Source: an uncultured Pelagibacteraceae bacterium | GTDB lineage: Bacteria; Pseudomonadota; Alphaproteobacteria; Pelagibacterales; Pelagibacteraceae | DNA length: 64,000 nt | NCBI GenBank assembly: GCA_902557935.1 | Contig: CACECJ010000001.1 | Location: 62,001 to 126,000, forward strand | Direction of reading: 5' to 3' | Program-made: the position numbers and the translations under genes | The notes under the pieces: generated by a model | The model's database searches: none | What the model was told of the DNA's origin: nothing | Seen by the model: only the letters and a program-made list of their open reading frames with translations | Part shown: one piece after another, positions 1-8,397 of the stretch | Layout of the letters: each line of letters opens with the position of its first letter | How positions within the stretch are numbered: position 1 is the first letter of the stretch

Positions 1-986
1 AGTTTATCATTAAAGATTTAAAAACTGTGAAAGATGCAATTTATGCCATTAAAAAAATGGAGGTGAGAGGTGCTCCATTAATTGGTGCAACTGCTGCCTA
101 CGGTTTAGTTTTATCTATTATTGAAAAAAACGATTTATCTTTTCTCAAGAAGTCTAGCGAAGAGTTAATTGCATCACGACCCACTGCGATTAATCTTAAG
201 TGGGCAGTAGACAGAATGATAAAAAAGTTATCCGGAGTAAACGATAAAGATATCTTGAAAATAGCTCTAGATGAGGCAAAGGCGATTACAGAAGAGGATG
301 AAAAATTTTGTAAAAATATCGGTTTGAATGGTCTTAAAATTATTGAAGATATTGCTAACAAAAAAAAAGATATAGTTAATATCTTAACTCATTGTAATGC
401 AGGATGGCTAGCAACTATCGATTGGGGAACAGCTACTTCACCAATTTATCATGCTCATCAAAAAGGAATTAAAGTTCATGTTTGGGTTGATGAAACAAGA
501 CCAAGAAATCAAGGTGCTAACTTAACATCTTTTGAATTAAATGAAGAGGGGATATCAAACACTGTAATAACCGATAACGCTGGTGGTATATTAATGCAAA
601 GAGGAGAAGTGGATATGTGTATTGTTGGAACTGATAGAACTTTATCTAATGGAGATGTTTGCAACAAAATCGGAACTTATCTTAAAGCTTTATCCGCAAA
701 AGATAATAACGTTCCTTTTTATGTCGCCTTACCAAGTTCAACTATAGATTGGAGCATTAAAGATCATAAACAAATCCCCATTGAAGAGAGAAACTCGGAG
801 GAGCTATCACATGTTGAGGGAATAGATGAAAATAATGAAATTAAAAAGGTTAGAATTTACCCACAAAAAAGTAAATCATTAAACTTAGCCTTTGACATCA
901 CGCCTGCTAAATTAGTTACAGGTTTAATCACAGAAAAAGGCATTTGTGAAGCTTCAGAAAAAGGTTTGAGAGGTTTATTTAAGTGA
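1..986 (+). CDS. mtnA: S-methyl-5-thioribose-1-phosphate isomerase, 5' end outside window
   Basis: Isomerises 5-methylthioribose-1-phosphate to 5-methylthioribulose-1-phosphate in the cytosolic salvage of methylthioadenosine. The reading frame is open from base 3 and encodes family sequence (FIIKDLKTVKDAI) upstream of the first GTG at 27, so the gene is truncated by the window edge and the GTG is not the real start. Family signatures are VRGAPLIGA, THCNAG (catalytic Cys), DETRPRNQG and GTDR (catalytic Asp). Roughly the first 30-40 residues are missing compared with typical MtnA. The stop overlaps the next gene's GTG start by 4 nt, so the two are translationally coupled. Identity is very secure. 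Confidence 0.95.
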   Translation, partial: FIIKDLKTVKDAIYAIKKMEVRGAPLIGATAAYGLVLSIIEKNDLSFLKKSSEELIASRPTAINLKWAVDRMIKKLSGVNDKDILKIALDEAKAITEEDEKFCKNIGLNGLKIIEDIANKKKDIVNILTHCNAGWLATIDWGTATSPIYHAHQKGIKVHVWVDETRPRNQGANLTSFELNEEGISNTVITDNAGGILMQRGEVDMCIVGTDRTLSNGDVCNKIGTYLKALSAKDNNVPFYVALPSSTIDWSIKDHKQIPIEERNSEELSHVEGIDENNEIKKVRIYPQKSKSLNLAFDITPAKLVTGLITEKGICEASEKGLRGLFK

Positions 987-1627
987 GTAAATTAAAAGCT
1001 GAAGTTATTAAATATTCAAAAAAATTAAATATAACAAATTTATCTGCTTTAAGATCAGGAAATATATCTGCAAGAGCAAAAGAAAAGGGAGTAGAAGGTT
1101 TTTATATAACTCCATCGGGAAGAAAGTATTCATCTTTAAGACCAAAAGACATCGTCTTTGTAACGCTTAAAGGTGTATATGACAAAAAAAAGGGCAAACC
1201 ATCCTCAGAGTGGAGATTTCATCAAGATATTTATGTGAATAAGAAAGAGGCTAAAGCTATAGTTCATGCTCACTCAACTTGTGCTACAGCTGTCTCTACT
1301 CATCAAAAAAGTATTCCAGCTTTTCACTATATGGTTGCAGTAGCAGGTGGAGAAGACATTAAGTGTAGTAAATACGCAACTTTTGGGACAAAGAATCTTT
1401 CTAAAAACATTATTAAAGCATTAAAAAAAAGGACAGCATGTTTGATTGCAAATCACGGCCAGGTTGCCTTTGGAGAAAATTTAGAAAAAACTTTTGAGCT
1501 TGCTCAGGAGATCGAAAATATTTGCCATCAATATATAAATGCCATAAGAATTGGAATACCTAAGATTCTTTCAAAAAAAGAAATGAAAATTGTCTTAGAA
1601 AAATTTAAAAATTATAAAAAAGGGTAA
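983..1627 (+). CDS. Class II aldolase/adducin family protein, likely acting on methylthioribulose-1-phosphate
   Basis: A 214-residue zinc aldolase-fold protein. It shows the family pattern SGNIS near the N-terminus, PSSEW (catalytic Glu), HAHST (two zinc His) and a third zinc His in NHGQ. It starts with GTG overlapping the mtnA stop (GTGA), which places it immediately after the isomerase reaction. Two roles fit. One is MtnB-type 5-methylthioribulose-1-phosphate dehydratase of the classical methionine salvage pathway. The other is the aldolase of the DHAP shunt, which yields DHAP and methylthioacetaldehyde. No mtnC/mtnD genes follow, which slightly favours a shunt, but they could be elsewhere. 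Family assignment is secure; substrate is inferred from context. Confidence 0.85.
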   Translation: MSKLKAEVIKYSKKLNITNLSALRSGNISARAKEKGVEGFYITPSGRKYSSLRPKDIVFVTLKGVYDKKKGKPSSEWRFHQDIYVNKKEAKAIVHAHSTCATAVSTHQKSIPAFHYMVAVAGGEDIKCSKYATFGTKNLSKNIIKALKKRTACLIANHGQVAFGENLEKTFELAQEIENICHQYINAIRIGIPKILSKKEMKIVLEKFKNYKKG

Positions 1628-1632
1628 TTTTT

Positions 1633-2673
1633 ATGATTAAAGTTGGCGAGCACATTACCATTGATTTTCTTGGTGTTAAAAAAGACTATTCACCTGAATT
1701 TTACGAAAAAGTTATTTACAAAATAGCAAAAGCTGCAAAGGTAGAAATATTAAATGTAGCGTCTCATAAATTTGAACCTCAAGGTTTTACTTTAGTTGCT
1801 TTATTGTCAGAAAGTCATTTTAGCTTTCACACATTTCCTGAAAGAGGTGTAATAAGTTTTGATTTCTTTACATGTGGCAAGGTAAATCCGAAAGTTGCTC
1901 TTAAGATTTTAAGAAAAGAAATAGACCATCGAAGAGTAGTAACTAACGCTTTTGATAGAAGTAGTGTTGGACTTTATGATGATATTTATAGCACTCCTGG
2001 TCAAAAGAAATTTTATGTTGTCAAAGATGTTTTAGAAAAATTCACCTCTAAAGTGGGCCAGTTTGTTGAAATAATGGATTTAGAAGAATTTGGACATGCA
2101 TTATTTATTGATCATGAAATCCAAGTAGCTGAAAAAGACGAAAAAATTTATAGCTCAAATTTTTTCAAATCCAGCTATGATTTAAGTAAAAAAAATAATA
2201 ATGTTGCAATTATCGGTGGGGGAGATGGAGGAGTAGCTAGAGCCTGTTTAGAGAATAATTCTAACTACATCGATTGGTTTGAATTAGATCCTGAGATTGT
2301 AGATGTTTGCTATCGTCACTTACCAAAAGTTTGCTCAAAAGTAAAAAAAAGTAATAAAATTAAAACGTTCTGGGGAGACGCTTTTAAAAGTATAAAAGAA
2401 ATAGAAGACTCAAAATACGATAAAATTTTTGTAGATTTGAATGATGATCAATACTGTATTGATTTAGCTAAAAAAAATATGAAAGGTTTAAAAAGAATAC
2501 TTAAAAAAGGCGGTGTAATTACTGCTCAAGTCGGAAGCCAGAATAAAAAACCTAAACAAGTTGATAATTGGTGTAAGGTTTTAGGAAAAAGCTTTGGAAA
2601 CGTTAAATTATCCGGGGCTTATATCCCTAGTTTTGACTGTAAATGGAATTTTGCTTCATCTATAATGAAGTGA
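1633..2673 (+). CDS. speDE: Fused S-adenosylmethionine decarboxylase and spermidine synthase (SpeD-SpeE)
   Basis: A single 346-residue protein carrying both polyamine steps. Residues 1 to about 112 form a prokaryotic SpeD: the self-cleavage site is LSESH with Ser61 as the future pyruvoyl residue, and a catalytic Cys is at 81 (FFTCG). Residues about 115-346 form an aminopropyltransferase with the SAM-type glycine loop GGGDGG at 195-200, the acidic residue in FELDPE and the VDLNDD segment. SpeD makes decarboxylated SAM and SpeE transfers its aminopropyl group to a diamine, releasing methylthioadenosine. The upstream mtnA-aldolase pair would recycle that by-product. The stop overlaps the following start (TGATG). 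The fusion is read straight from one uninterrupted frame. Confidence 0.93.
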   Translation: MIKVGEHITIDFLGVKKDYSPEFYEKVIYKIAKAAKVEILNVASHKFEPQGFTLVALLSESHFSFHTFPERGVISFDFFTCGKVNPKVALKILRKEIDHRRVVTNAFDRSSVGLYDDIYSTPGQKKFYVVKDVLEKFTSKVGQFVEIMDLEEFGHALFIDHEIQVAEKDEKIYSSNFFKSSYDLSKKNNNVAIIGGGDGGVARACLENNSNYIDWFELDPEIVDVCYRHLPKVCSKVKKSNKIKTFWGDAFKSIKEIEDSKYDKIFVDLNDDQYCIDLAKKNMKGLKRILKKGGVITAQVGSQNKKPKQVDNWCKVLGKSFGNVKLSGAYIPSFDCKWNFASSIMK

Positions 2674-3470
2674 TGTTTCGTGTTTCTTGTATTCAATTAA
2701 GATCAAATAACAATATTCATAGTAATTTATATAAAACATCGAAACTTATAATTAAAGCGGTAAAGCAAAAAACTGATTTCATCATTACTCCAGAAGTTTC
2801 ATCACATTTCTCTTTAAAAAAAAAGGAATTGCTAAAAGTTTGTACGTCAATGCAAAATGATATTTATCTAAATGGAATTAAAAAACTTGCAAAAAAATAT
2901 AAGAAATGGATTTTGATAGGATCTTTAATAATTAAGATTTCAAAAAATAAATTAGTTAATAGATCTGTTTTAATTGATAAGAGTGGGAGAATAAGAACCT
3001 ACTATGATAAAATTCACATGTACGATGTTGTTTTAAGCAAAAAAGAGAAATATTTTGAGTCAAAGAGTTTTTATCCAGGAAACAAAATAAAGACTTTCAA
3101 CTTACCTTGGGGAAAGATTGGTCTAACCATTTGTTATGACCTTAGATTTCCAATTCTATATAGAAAACTGGCTAAGGCGGGATCATTATTTTTAACTGTT
3201 CCATCTGCCTTTACCGAGACCACCGGTAGGAAACATTGGCATTCTCTATTGAAAGCTAGAGCTATAGAAAATTTTAGTTATGTTTTCGCCCCTGCACAGG
3301 GAGGGACACATTATAACGGAAGAAAAACTTTTGGACATTCATTAATAATTTCTCCAGATGGAAAAATATTAAAAGAATTAAAAAAATCAGAAGGCGTGAT
3401 CACAACTGCTGTAAATCCTAAACTATCAAAAAATCTTAGGTTAAGAATACCTAGTTTGAGGGGCGACTAA
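2673..3470 (+). CDS. Carbon-nitrogen hydrolase (nitrilase superfamily, Nit1-like)
   Basis: A cytosolic amidase-fold enzyme of 265 residues using ATG at 2673, which overlaps the speDE stop; a longer reading from 2643 would lie inside speDE and adds no family sequence. The catalytic triad is Glu41 (TPEVSS), Lys113 (YDKIHMYD) and Cys154 (ICYDLRFP). The KIHMYDV and CYDLRFP signatures resemble deaminated-glutathione amidase (Nit1) more than N-carbamoylputrescine amidase, which usually carries a CWDQWFPE-like motif. The polyamine context still makes a putrescine-related amidase possible. It ends exactly where the opposite-strand gene ends, with no spacer. Confidence 0.85.
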   Translation: MFRVSCIQLRSNNNIHSNLYKTSKLIIKAVKQKTDFIITPEVSSHFSLKKKELLKVCTSMQNDIYLNGIKKLAKKYKKWILIGSLIIKISKNKLVNRSVLIDKSGRIRTYYDKIHMYDVVLSKKEKYFESKSFYPGNKIKTFNLPWGKIGLTICYDLRFPILYRKLAKAGSLFLTVPSAFTETTGRKHWHSLLKARAIENFSYVFAPAQGGTHYNGRKTFGHSLIISPDGKILKELKKSEGVITTAVNPKLSKNLRLRIPSLRGD

Positions 3471-3866
3471 CTATTCGTAAGATTTTACCTCTTTTATATT
3501 TGATCCAAGAGCATTATTAATTGCTAATTTGATTTTTGCTCTCTCATCATTAAATTTGTAAACATTTCTCGCAAGCTGAATAAATTTTTCATCAAATTTA
3601 TTGTTTTTTTCAGCTGATCTTTTTCCATCCTCAATATCCCAAAGTTTTAAATTTATATTTTTTAAATCATTCTTAAAATTCAAAATTTTACTTTCATTGT
3701 TAATCGATTTTTTTAAAGTTTCATTTAATGAAATTAACTCCTTATTCACCTCTACCAATTTCTCTTTATTACTTATTTTTTCTTTTTTGATTTCTAAAAT
3801 GGTAATTTTATCAATTAATTCACCAGCTGATATTTCTGCCAATATTTTGTCCATTTTCTCGCTCAT
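3471..3866 (-). CDS. DUF6165 family protein, function unknown
   Basis: A 131-residue, Lys/Glu-rich, mostly helical soluble protein with no signal peptide. It carries the pattern EISAGELIDKITILEIK near the N-terminus, LWDIEDG in the middle and ERAKIKLAINNALGS near the end, which I recognise as DUF6165. A second Met at residue 5 is an alternative start. It faces a heptosyltransferase-like gene across a 46-bp divergent spacer. DUF6165 genes commonly sit beside family 9 glycosyltransferases, so a link to surface glycan assembly is a reasonable guess, not more. Confidence 0.75.
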   Translation of the reverse strand: MSEKMDKILAEISAGELIDKITILEIKKEKISNKEKLVEVNKELISLNETLKKSINNESKILNFKNDLKNINLKLWDIEDGKRSAEKNNKFDEKFIQLARNVYKFNDERAKIKLAINNALGSNIKEVKSYE

Positions 3867-3912
3867 ATTAATATTTGACTATATTAATCATTAAATATAC
3901 TTCGAAATAATA

Positions 3913-4845
3913 ATGTCAAATATATTAATAATAAAGCATGGTTCTTTAGGTGATTTAATTCAAGCAAATGGAGCCATAAAAGATATAAAAAATTTTTACA
4001 AAAATAGAAAAGTATTTTTACTTACAGCTCAGCCATATGCAATTTTTATGTCAGAATGCCCTTATTTAGACGGTGTCATAATAGATAAGAGACTACCTAG
4101 GTGGAATTTATTTTATCTGAAAAATTTAAAAAACAATCTAGCAAAATATAATTTTACAAAAATCTATGATTTGCAAAATTCAAGCAGAACAAAATTTTAT
4201 AAAAGATTTATTTTGAAAAATGTAGAATGGTCTTCTACCGAAACTTCATTAGAGCCAGGTCAGAAAAAGAGTGATTTTGATAAAGACCCTGTACTTGATA
4301 GAATGGAAATTCAATTAAAAAAAAGCGGTATTCAGACTGAATTTGTAAAAAACATAGACTTGAATTGGGCGCTATCAGATATCTCTAGATTAAAAAAACA
4401 ATATGCAAATAATGACTATATTTTGTTATTTCCTTTTTGTTCAAAAAAACTTCCTCAAAAAAAATGGCCTTTTTTTAAAGATTTAATTTCAAGACTCAAA
4501 CAAGATTATAAAAATAAATATCCAATTCTGTTAGCGCCTGGACCTGACGAAATTGACGAAGCTAATGAGCTGAATGCCAAAGTGGTTTTAGATAATAATC
4601 AACCAGTTGATATCAAAATATTGATATCTTTAATAAGTAAAGCTAAATTTATTATTGCAAACGATACTGGACCCGCTCATATTGCTTCACATTTAGACAA
4701 AAATGGTATCGTACTTTTTGGTAACCATACAACCGCAAAAAAAGTAAGTATGGAAAATTATAACTTTAAAGCAATTAGCGTTGAAAATTTAAATAATTTA
4801 ACAGTCCAAACTGTTTTAGACAAAGTCAAATCTAAATTAAATTAA
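3913..4845 (+). CDS. Glycosyltransferase family 9 (heptosyltransferase-like)
   Basis: A 310-residue GT-B glycosyltransferase. Evidence is the N-terminal ILIIKHGSLGDLIQA loop, LLFPFCSKKLPQKKWP in the middle (equivalent to the donor-binding segment) and ANDTGPAHIAS, the GT9 signature for the nucleotide-sugar site. Such enzymes add heptose or similar sugars to the lipopolysaccharide core at the inner membrane face. The 3' end overlaps the convergent glycosyltransferase by 14 bp. Donor and acceptor cannot be told from sequence. Confidence 0.88.
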   Translation: MSNILIIKHGSLGDLIQANGAIKDIKNFYKNRKVFLLTAQPYAIFMSECPYLDGVIIDKRLPRWNLFYLKNLKNNLAKYNFTKIYDLQNSSRTKFYKRFILKNVEWSSTETSLEPGQKKSDFDKDPVLDRMEIQLKKSGIQTEFVKNIDLNWALSDISRLKKQYANNDYILLFPFCSKKLPQKKWPFFKDLISRLKQDYKNKYPILLAPGPDEIDEANELNAKVVLDNNQPVDIKILISLISKAKFIIANDTGPAHIASHLDKNGIVLFGNHTTAKKVSMENYNFKAISVENLNNLTVQTVLDKVKSKLN

Positions 4846-5917
4846 TATAATTTTTTACAATTTTTTCCCAACTAAACCCTTTTGAAAATTCAAATGCATT
4901 AGCACCTAATTCCTTGTATTTTTTGTTTGTTAAAATTTTTAAGAGTGTGTCATAAATAGCATTTAGATCATTACCATTGCAAAGATATCCCGTTATGCCA
5001 GATTTTATGGCATCTCCTTCGCCTCCATAGATCCCACCTATTGATGGCTTTCCGTATGATGCAGCTTCAATATATGTGATACCAAATCCCTCAACAGATT
5101 TTTTATAAACAACTGAAGGCATTACAAATACATCTGATTGTTCAAGCAATCCAACCTTTTCTTGCTCTGTAGAATTGAAAATTAGTTCAACATTTTTTTC
5201 TAAACCTAATTCTTTAATTAATTTTTGAAGATTTTTTCTCTCGTCTCCATCACCAATCGAAACATATTTTAGATTTGGAAATTTTGGTAAAAGATTTTTT
5301 ATTGACATTAAAATATTTTGATGGCTTTTACGGCCATCTAATCTTGAAACAGTAATTAATTTCGGTGACGAACTACCATAAATATTTTTAGAAAATTCTC
5401 TAGCTGCTTCACTAACACTTATAGGATAGTTGCAACCAGGATTAATTACATGAATATCTTTTAATCCAAGTTTTAAACCCAATTCCTTTGTAAATTTTGA
5501 ATTTGCAATTACGAAATCTGCTTTCCCTAATGATTTTAAAACTCTTTTATTTAAAGAAGAGCCAACAGGATGATTTATTTCCTTTGAGTGAATTAAGCAG
5601 AAAGATTTTGTTTTCTTAAGAGTTTCTAATTCAATATTTTCAATACTCTTCCAGTGATCAAAGAAACATGCTCTTATTTGATTTTGTTTAATAAAATCTT
5701 TAACTAGATTAGCTTTTCTATATTTTCTAAATATTTTAAAACCTGAAATTCTTTCTATATTTAATTTAGAATTTTGATCATAAGTATTTGCTTCTTCATG
5801 ATTATCTGCAAAAACTTTAACTGGACCATGATTTGTAAGAGCATTAGACAAACCTTCCATGAGGTTCTGCATACCACCAAGTTCAGGTGGAAAATTTCTT
5901 GTAGAAATTAAAAACAT
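4832..5917 (-). CDS. Glycosyltransferase family 4
   Basis: A 361-residue GT-B protein. The N-terminus STRNFPPELGGMQNLMEGLS matches the acceptor-side glycine-rich loop of GT4 enzymes. VSRLDGRKSHQNIL is the donor-domain start, and PSVVYKKSVEGFGITYIEAASYGKP contains the EX7E-like motif (EGFGITYIE). It probably transfers a sugar from a nucleotide donor to a lipid or glycan acceptor. It is coupled to the upstream redoxin gene by a 1-nt overlap (TAATG) and converges with the GT9 gene. Substrate unknown. Confidence 0.88.
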   Translation of the reverse strand: MFLISTRNFPPELGGMQNLMEGLSNALTNHGPVKVFADNHEEANTYDQNSKLNIERISGFKIFRKYRKANLVKDFIKQNQIRACFFDHWKSIENIELETLKKTKSFCLIHSKEINHPVGSSLNKRVLKSLGKADFVIANSKFTKELGLKLGLKDIHVINPGCNYPISVSEAAREFSKNIYGSSSPKLITVSRLDGRKSHQNILMSIKNLLPKFPNLKYVSIGDGDERKNLQKLIKELGLEKNVELIFNSTEQEKVGLLEQSDVFVMPSVVYKKSVEGFGITYIEAASYGKPSIGGIYGGEGDAIKSGITGYLCNGNDLNAIYDTLLKILTNKKYKELGANAFEFSKGFSWEKIVKNYINLI

Positions 5918-6474
5918 TATTTAAACCACTTAATATTACATCCCATACTAGGAGTTTGTTCATTTGGACCAACTTGAGTTTTAGAAATCATTTTCATGGC
6001 TACTTTTAAGTCACTATCTCCACTTGAAATAGGTTTTAAATCTTTAAGTTCTCTAAATCTTCCCCGATATTGAAGTTTTAAATCTTTATTGTATCCAAAG
6101 AAGTCAGGAGTGCAAACCGCACCATACTTTTTTGCTATCTCTTGTGTCTCATCAATCAAATAATTAATTTCACCAAAATCGTTTGCTTTTGCAAATTTTA
6201 TCATGTTATCGAACGAGTCCTCAGGATAGTTTTTAGTATCATTAGACATGATTGCGACAGAGTTAATCCCGTCTTTTTTTAATTCATTACAATCTTTTGC
6301 TAAATCACGAATAATCGCTTTCACGTAAGGACAGTGATTACAAATAAACATTATCAGTGTCGCCTTTTCACCTTTTACATCATCTAAAGAAATTAGTTTA
6401 TTTTCTATCGATTTTAGTTTGAAATCCTCAGCTTTTTTTCCAAAATCGCAAACTGGTGTCTTTGTTAAAGCCAT
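5917..6474 (-). CDS. Thioredoxin-fold redoxin (AhpC/TSA-like)
   Basis: A 185-residue thioredoxin-fold protein without a signal peptide. FICNHCPYVKA places a CxxC redox pair at Cys45 and Cys48. KYGAVCTPDFFGYN holds the cis-Pro region, and the C-terminus ends QTPSMGCNIKWFK, typical of a widespread uncharacterised redoxin family. It probably reduces disulfides or peroxides in the cytosol. It is first in a two-gene unit with the GT4 gene. Confidence 0.85.
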   Translation of the reverse strand: MALTKTPVCDFGKKAEDFKLKSIENKLISLDDVKGEKATLIMFICNHCPYVKAIIRDLAKDCNELKKDGINSVAIMSNDTKNYPEDSFDNMIKFAKANDFGEINYLIDETQEIAKKYGAVCTPDFFGYNKDLKLQYRGRFRELKDLKPISSGDSDLKVAMKMISKTQVGPNEQTPSMGCNIKWFK

Positions 6475-6515
6475 AATATATTATAAGATAATTAATAATA
6501 CATTACAGCAAATTT

Positions 6516-7019
6516 ATGATTTACGATGTTAACGGTCATACTCCTAAAATCGATCCAAACAGCTGGGTCGCTTCTAATGCAATTATCATCGGAAGAGTTG
6601 AATTAAAAAAAAATTCAAATATTTGGTTTAATGCAACTTTAAGAGGTGATTTAGAACCAATAATTATAGGTGAAGGTTCGAATATTCAAGATGGTAGCGT
6701 AATACATACAGACCCAGGCTGTCCTACAATTGTAGGTAAAGGAGTAACAGTAGGGCACATGGTAATGCTTCATGGATGTGAAATTTCAGATGATTGTATT
6801 ATTGGAATTGGTTCAACTATTTTAAATAAAGCTAAGATAGGAAAAAATTGTATCATTGGAGCCAATTCATTAGTAACAGAAAATAAAGTTATTCCAGACG
6901 GATCACTTGTCCTAGGAAGTCCTGGTAAAGTAGTAAGACAAGTTACTGATGAAGAAATAAAACATATTAAAGAAAACGCCAGAGACTATGTTGAAAATAT
7001 TAAAAAATATAAGAAATAG
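6516..7019 (+). CDS. Gamma-class carbonic anhydrase family protein
   Basis: A 167-residue left-handed beta-helix protein with hexapeptide repeats through most of its length. The three zinc His are at positions 64 (VIHTD), 81 (VGHMV) and 86 (LHGC), as in gamma carbonic anhydrases; the RGD at 43-45 (LRGDLEPI) is also conserved. It may hydrate CO2, though many members have no measured activity. Its 3' end overlaps the start of the downstream secreted protein by 32 nt. Confidence 0.9.
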   Translation: MIYDVNGHTPKIDPNSWVASNAIIIGRVELKKNSNIWFNATLRGDLEPIIIGEGSNIQDGSVIHTDPGCPTIVGKGVTVGHMVMLHGCEISDDCIIGIGSTILNKAKIGKNCIIGANSLVTENKVIPDGSLVLGSPGKVVRQVTDEEIKHIKENARDYVENIKKYKK

Positions 7020-7797
7020 TTTTTTTTTATTTGCCATTTTATTATCAGGCTTTTCAGATTTGGAAGCTAAAAACAGTAAAGATGTATCTAATACTGAGGT
7101 AAAAAGAAAAACTATTTCTCACAAAAAAAAATATTCTCTTACTTTAGCTAATAGTAAAGATGGTCATCCTGTAAGATCTGGAAAAAAATCTTACAGATTT
7201 GAAGTAAGATTAGGTGATTGCGGTAAAGATAGCGGACATGATGATTGCAAAAAAGATAGACAGAGAACTGAGCTTCAATTCAAAAAACACCAAATGGGTA
7301 AAAAAGATCATTGGTATTCTGCATCAATTTATTTACCCGAAGATTATAAATCAGTAGCCCCTGTTAGAACTACTTTTGCTCAACTTTATGAAAAAGGCTG
7401 GAAACCTATTCTTATGGTTACAGATAGAAGTGGCGAATGGTTAGAAGTAGGAAGAATGTGGAGTGGCGAGTATGTTGAAATGAAAAAGGCAATCAGGATA
7501 AATGATATGAGAGGAAAATGGACTGATGTACTAATTAACGCTCGATACTCAAGAGAAGAAAATGGATTCATGAAAGTTTGGATTAATAATAAATTAATAT
7601 TAAATGCCGAGAATATAAAAAATATTACGCCATACACTAAAAGAGGTGTCGGACTAGATTTTGGAATTTATCAGACATTTGTAAGCGGGTGGAAAAGGGA
7701 ACATGGAGAAAAACCCTATCCAAATATGGTTGTTTATTTTGATGAAGTTAATTTAGGCTCTACAAGAGAAAAAGTTACCAAAAAATTAGGGAACTAA
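6988..7797 (+). CDS. Secreted polysaccharide lyase family protein (heparin-lyase-I-like fold)
   Basis: A 269-residue protein with a hydrophobic signal peptide (about residues 9-27, ending near LEAKN). The rest matches the jelly-roll polysaccharide lyase family: RSGKKSYRFEVR, RQRTELQF, DHWYSASIYLPEDY, GKWTDVLINARYS, KVWINNKLILNA and VGLDFGIYQTFVSGW. It would act in the periplasm or outside the cell on an acidic glycan. The start at 6988 lies inside the carbonic anhydrase gene; no later Met would keep a full signal peptide. A distant paralogue is at 60683-61645. Substrate unknown. Confidence 0.8.
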   Translation: MLKILKNIRNSFFLFAILLSGFSDLEAKNSKDVSNTEVKRKTISHKKKYSLTLANSKDGHPVRSGKKSYRFEVRLGDCGKDSGHDDCKKDRQRTELQFKKHQMGKKDHWYSASIYLPEDYKSVAPVRTTFAQLYEKGWKPILMVTDRSGEWLEVGRMWSGEYVEMKKAIRINDMRGKWTDVLINARYSREENGFMKVWINNKLILNAENIKNITPYTKRGVGLDFGIYQTFVSGWKREHGEKPYPNMVVYFDEVNLGSTREKVTKKLGN

Positions 7798-8394
7798 CCA
7801 AGTAAATTTTTTAGACCCATTCATATCAATTAATGCTCTTCGATGACCTTTGGCTGCTAAATAAAGCCATTCAATGCTTTTGATGTTACATCTAATGACG
7901 CAAAAGTTTTTATAACCGGCTTCACTTTCTTCTTTAGTAAAATCAAAATTATCAAACTTATTATCTAAACCTGAAGTTGGTTTTTCAGACTCTGTTCCAG
8001 GTCCATTAGTAACCAAGTAACATTTTCTACTGATATGGCCAGTTTTTTCCCAAGACTCTTTTGTAACATCATTATTATAATTTACTTCGCATTCAGCTTT
8101 AACTCTAAGCTGTATTTTTTCTTCTTTACCATAAAATAAAATTGAACATTTAGGATTTTTTTTTATTTTCTCAATTTTTGAAGATCTAATATCGCTATGG
8201 TACTGAATAAAGTTATCTTGTTGATCTGCCTTTCTAAGAACAACAACTCTACCATCAAGATCTTTATCATTTCCGCAAATAAATACTGGAGTTCTGAATT
8301 CGGAAGATCTATCTTTGACAGCTTTTGACAATAAATCCCAGATTTTTTTTTCAATCTCTTTTGAATCTTCGTAGTAACTGACTGTTTCTGACAC
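7786..8394 (-). CDS. Pyridoxamine 5'-phosphate oxidase family protein (FMN split barrel)
   Basis: A 202-residue FMN-binding split-barrel protein. It has the family order GRVVVLRKAD, YHSDIRSSKIEKIKKNPKCSILFYG and an Arg/Trp-containing C-terminus (IEWLYLAAKGHRRALI). It differs enough from PdxH (no typical C-terminal WRLxP-type ending) that a different flavin-dependent oxidoreductase is possible. It shares its 3' end with the lyase gene (12-bp convergent overlap) and follows the dehydrogenase gene by 3 nt, so the two form one minus-strand unit. Confidence 0.8.
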   Translation of the reverse strand: MSETVSYYEDSKEIEKKIWDLLSKAVKDRSSEFRTPVFICGNDKDLDGRVVVLRKADQQDNFIQYHSDIRSSKIEKIKKNPKCSILFYGKEEKIQLRVKAECEVNYNNDVTKESWEKTGHISRKCYLVTNGPGTESEKPTSGLDNKFDNFDFTKEESEAGYKNFCVIRCNIKSIEWLYLAAKGHRRALIDMNGSKKFTWLVP

Positions 8395-8397
8395 GAT

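Noticed and set aside
98-361. Open frame antisense to mtnA
   Set aside because: Low-complexity translation opposite conserved coding sequence; shadow of the real gene.
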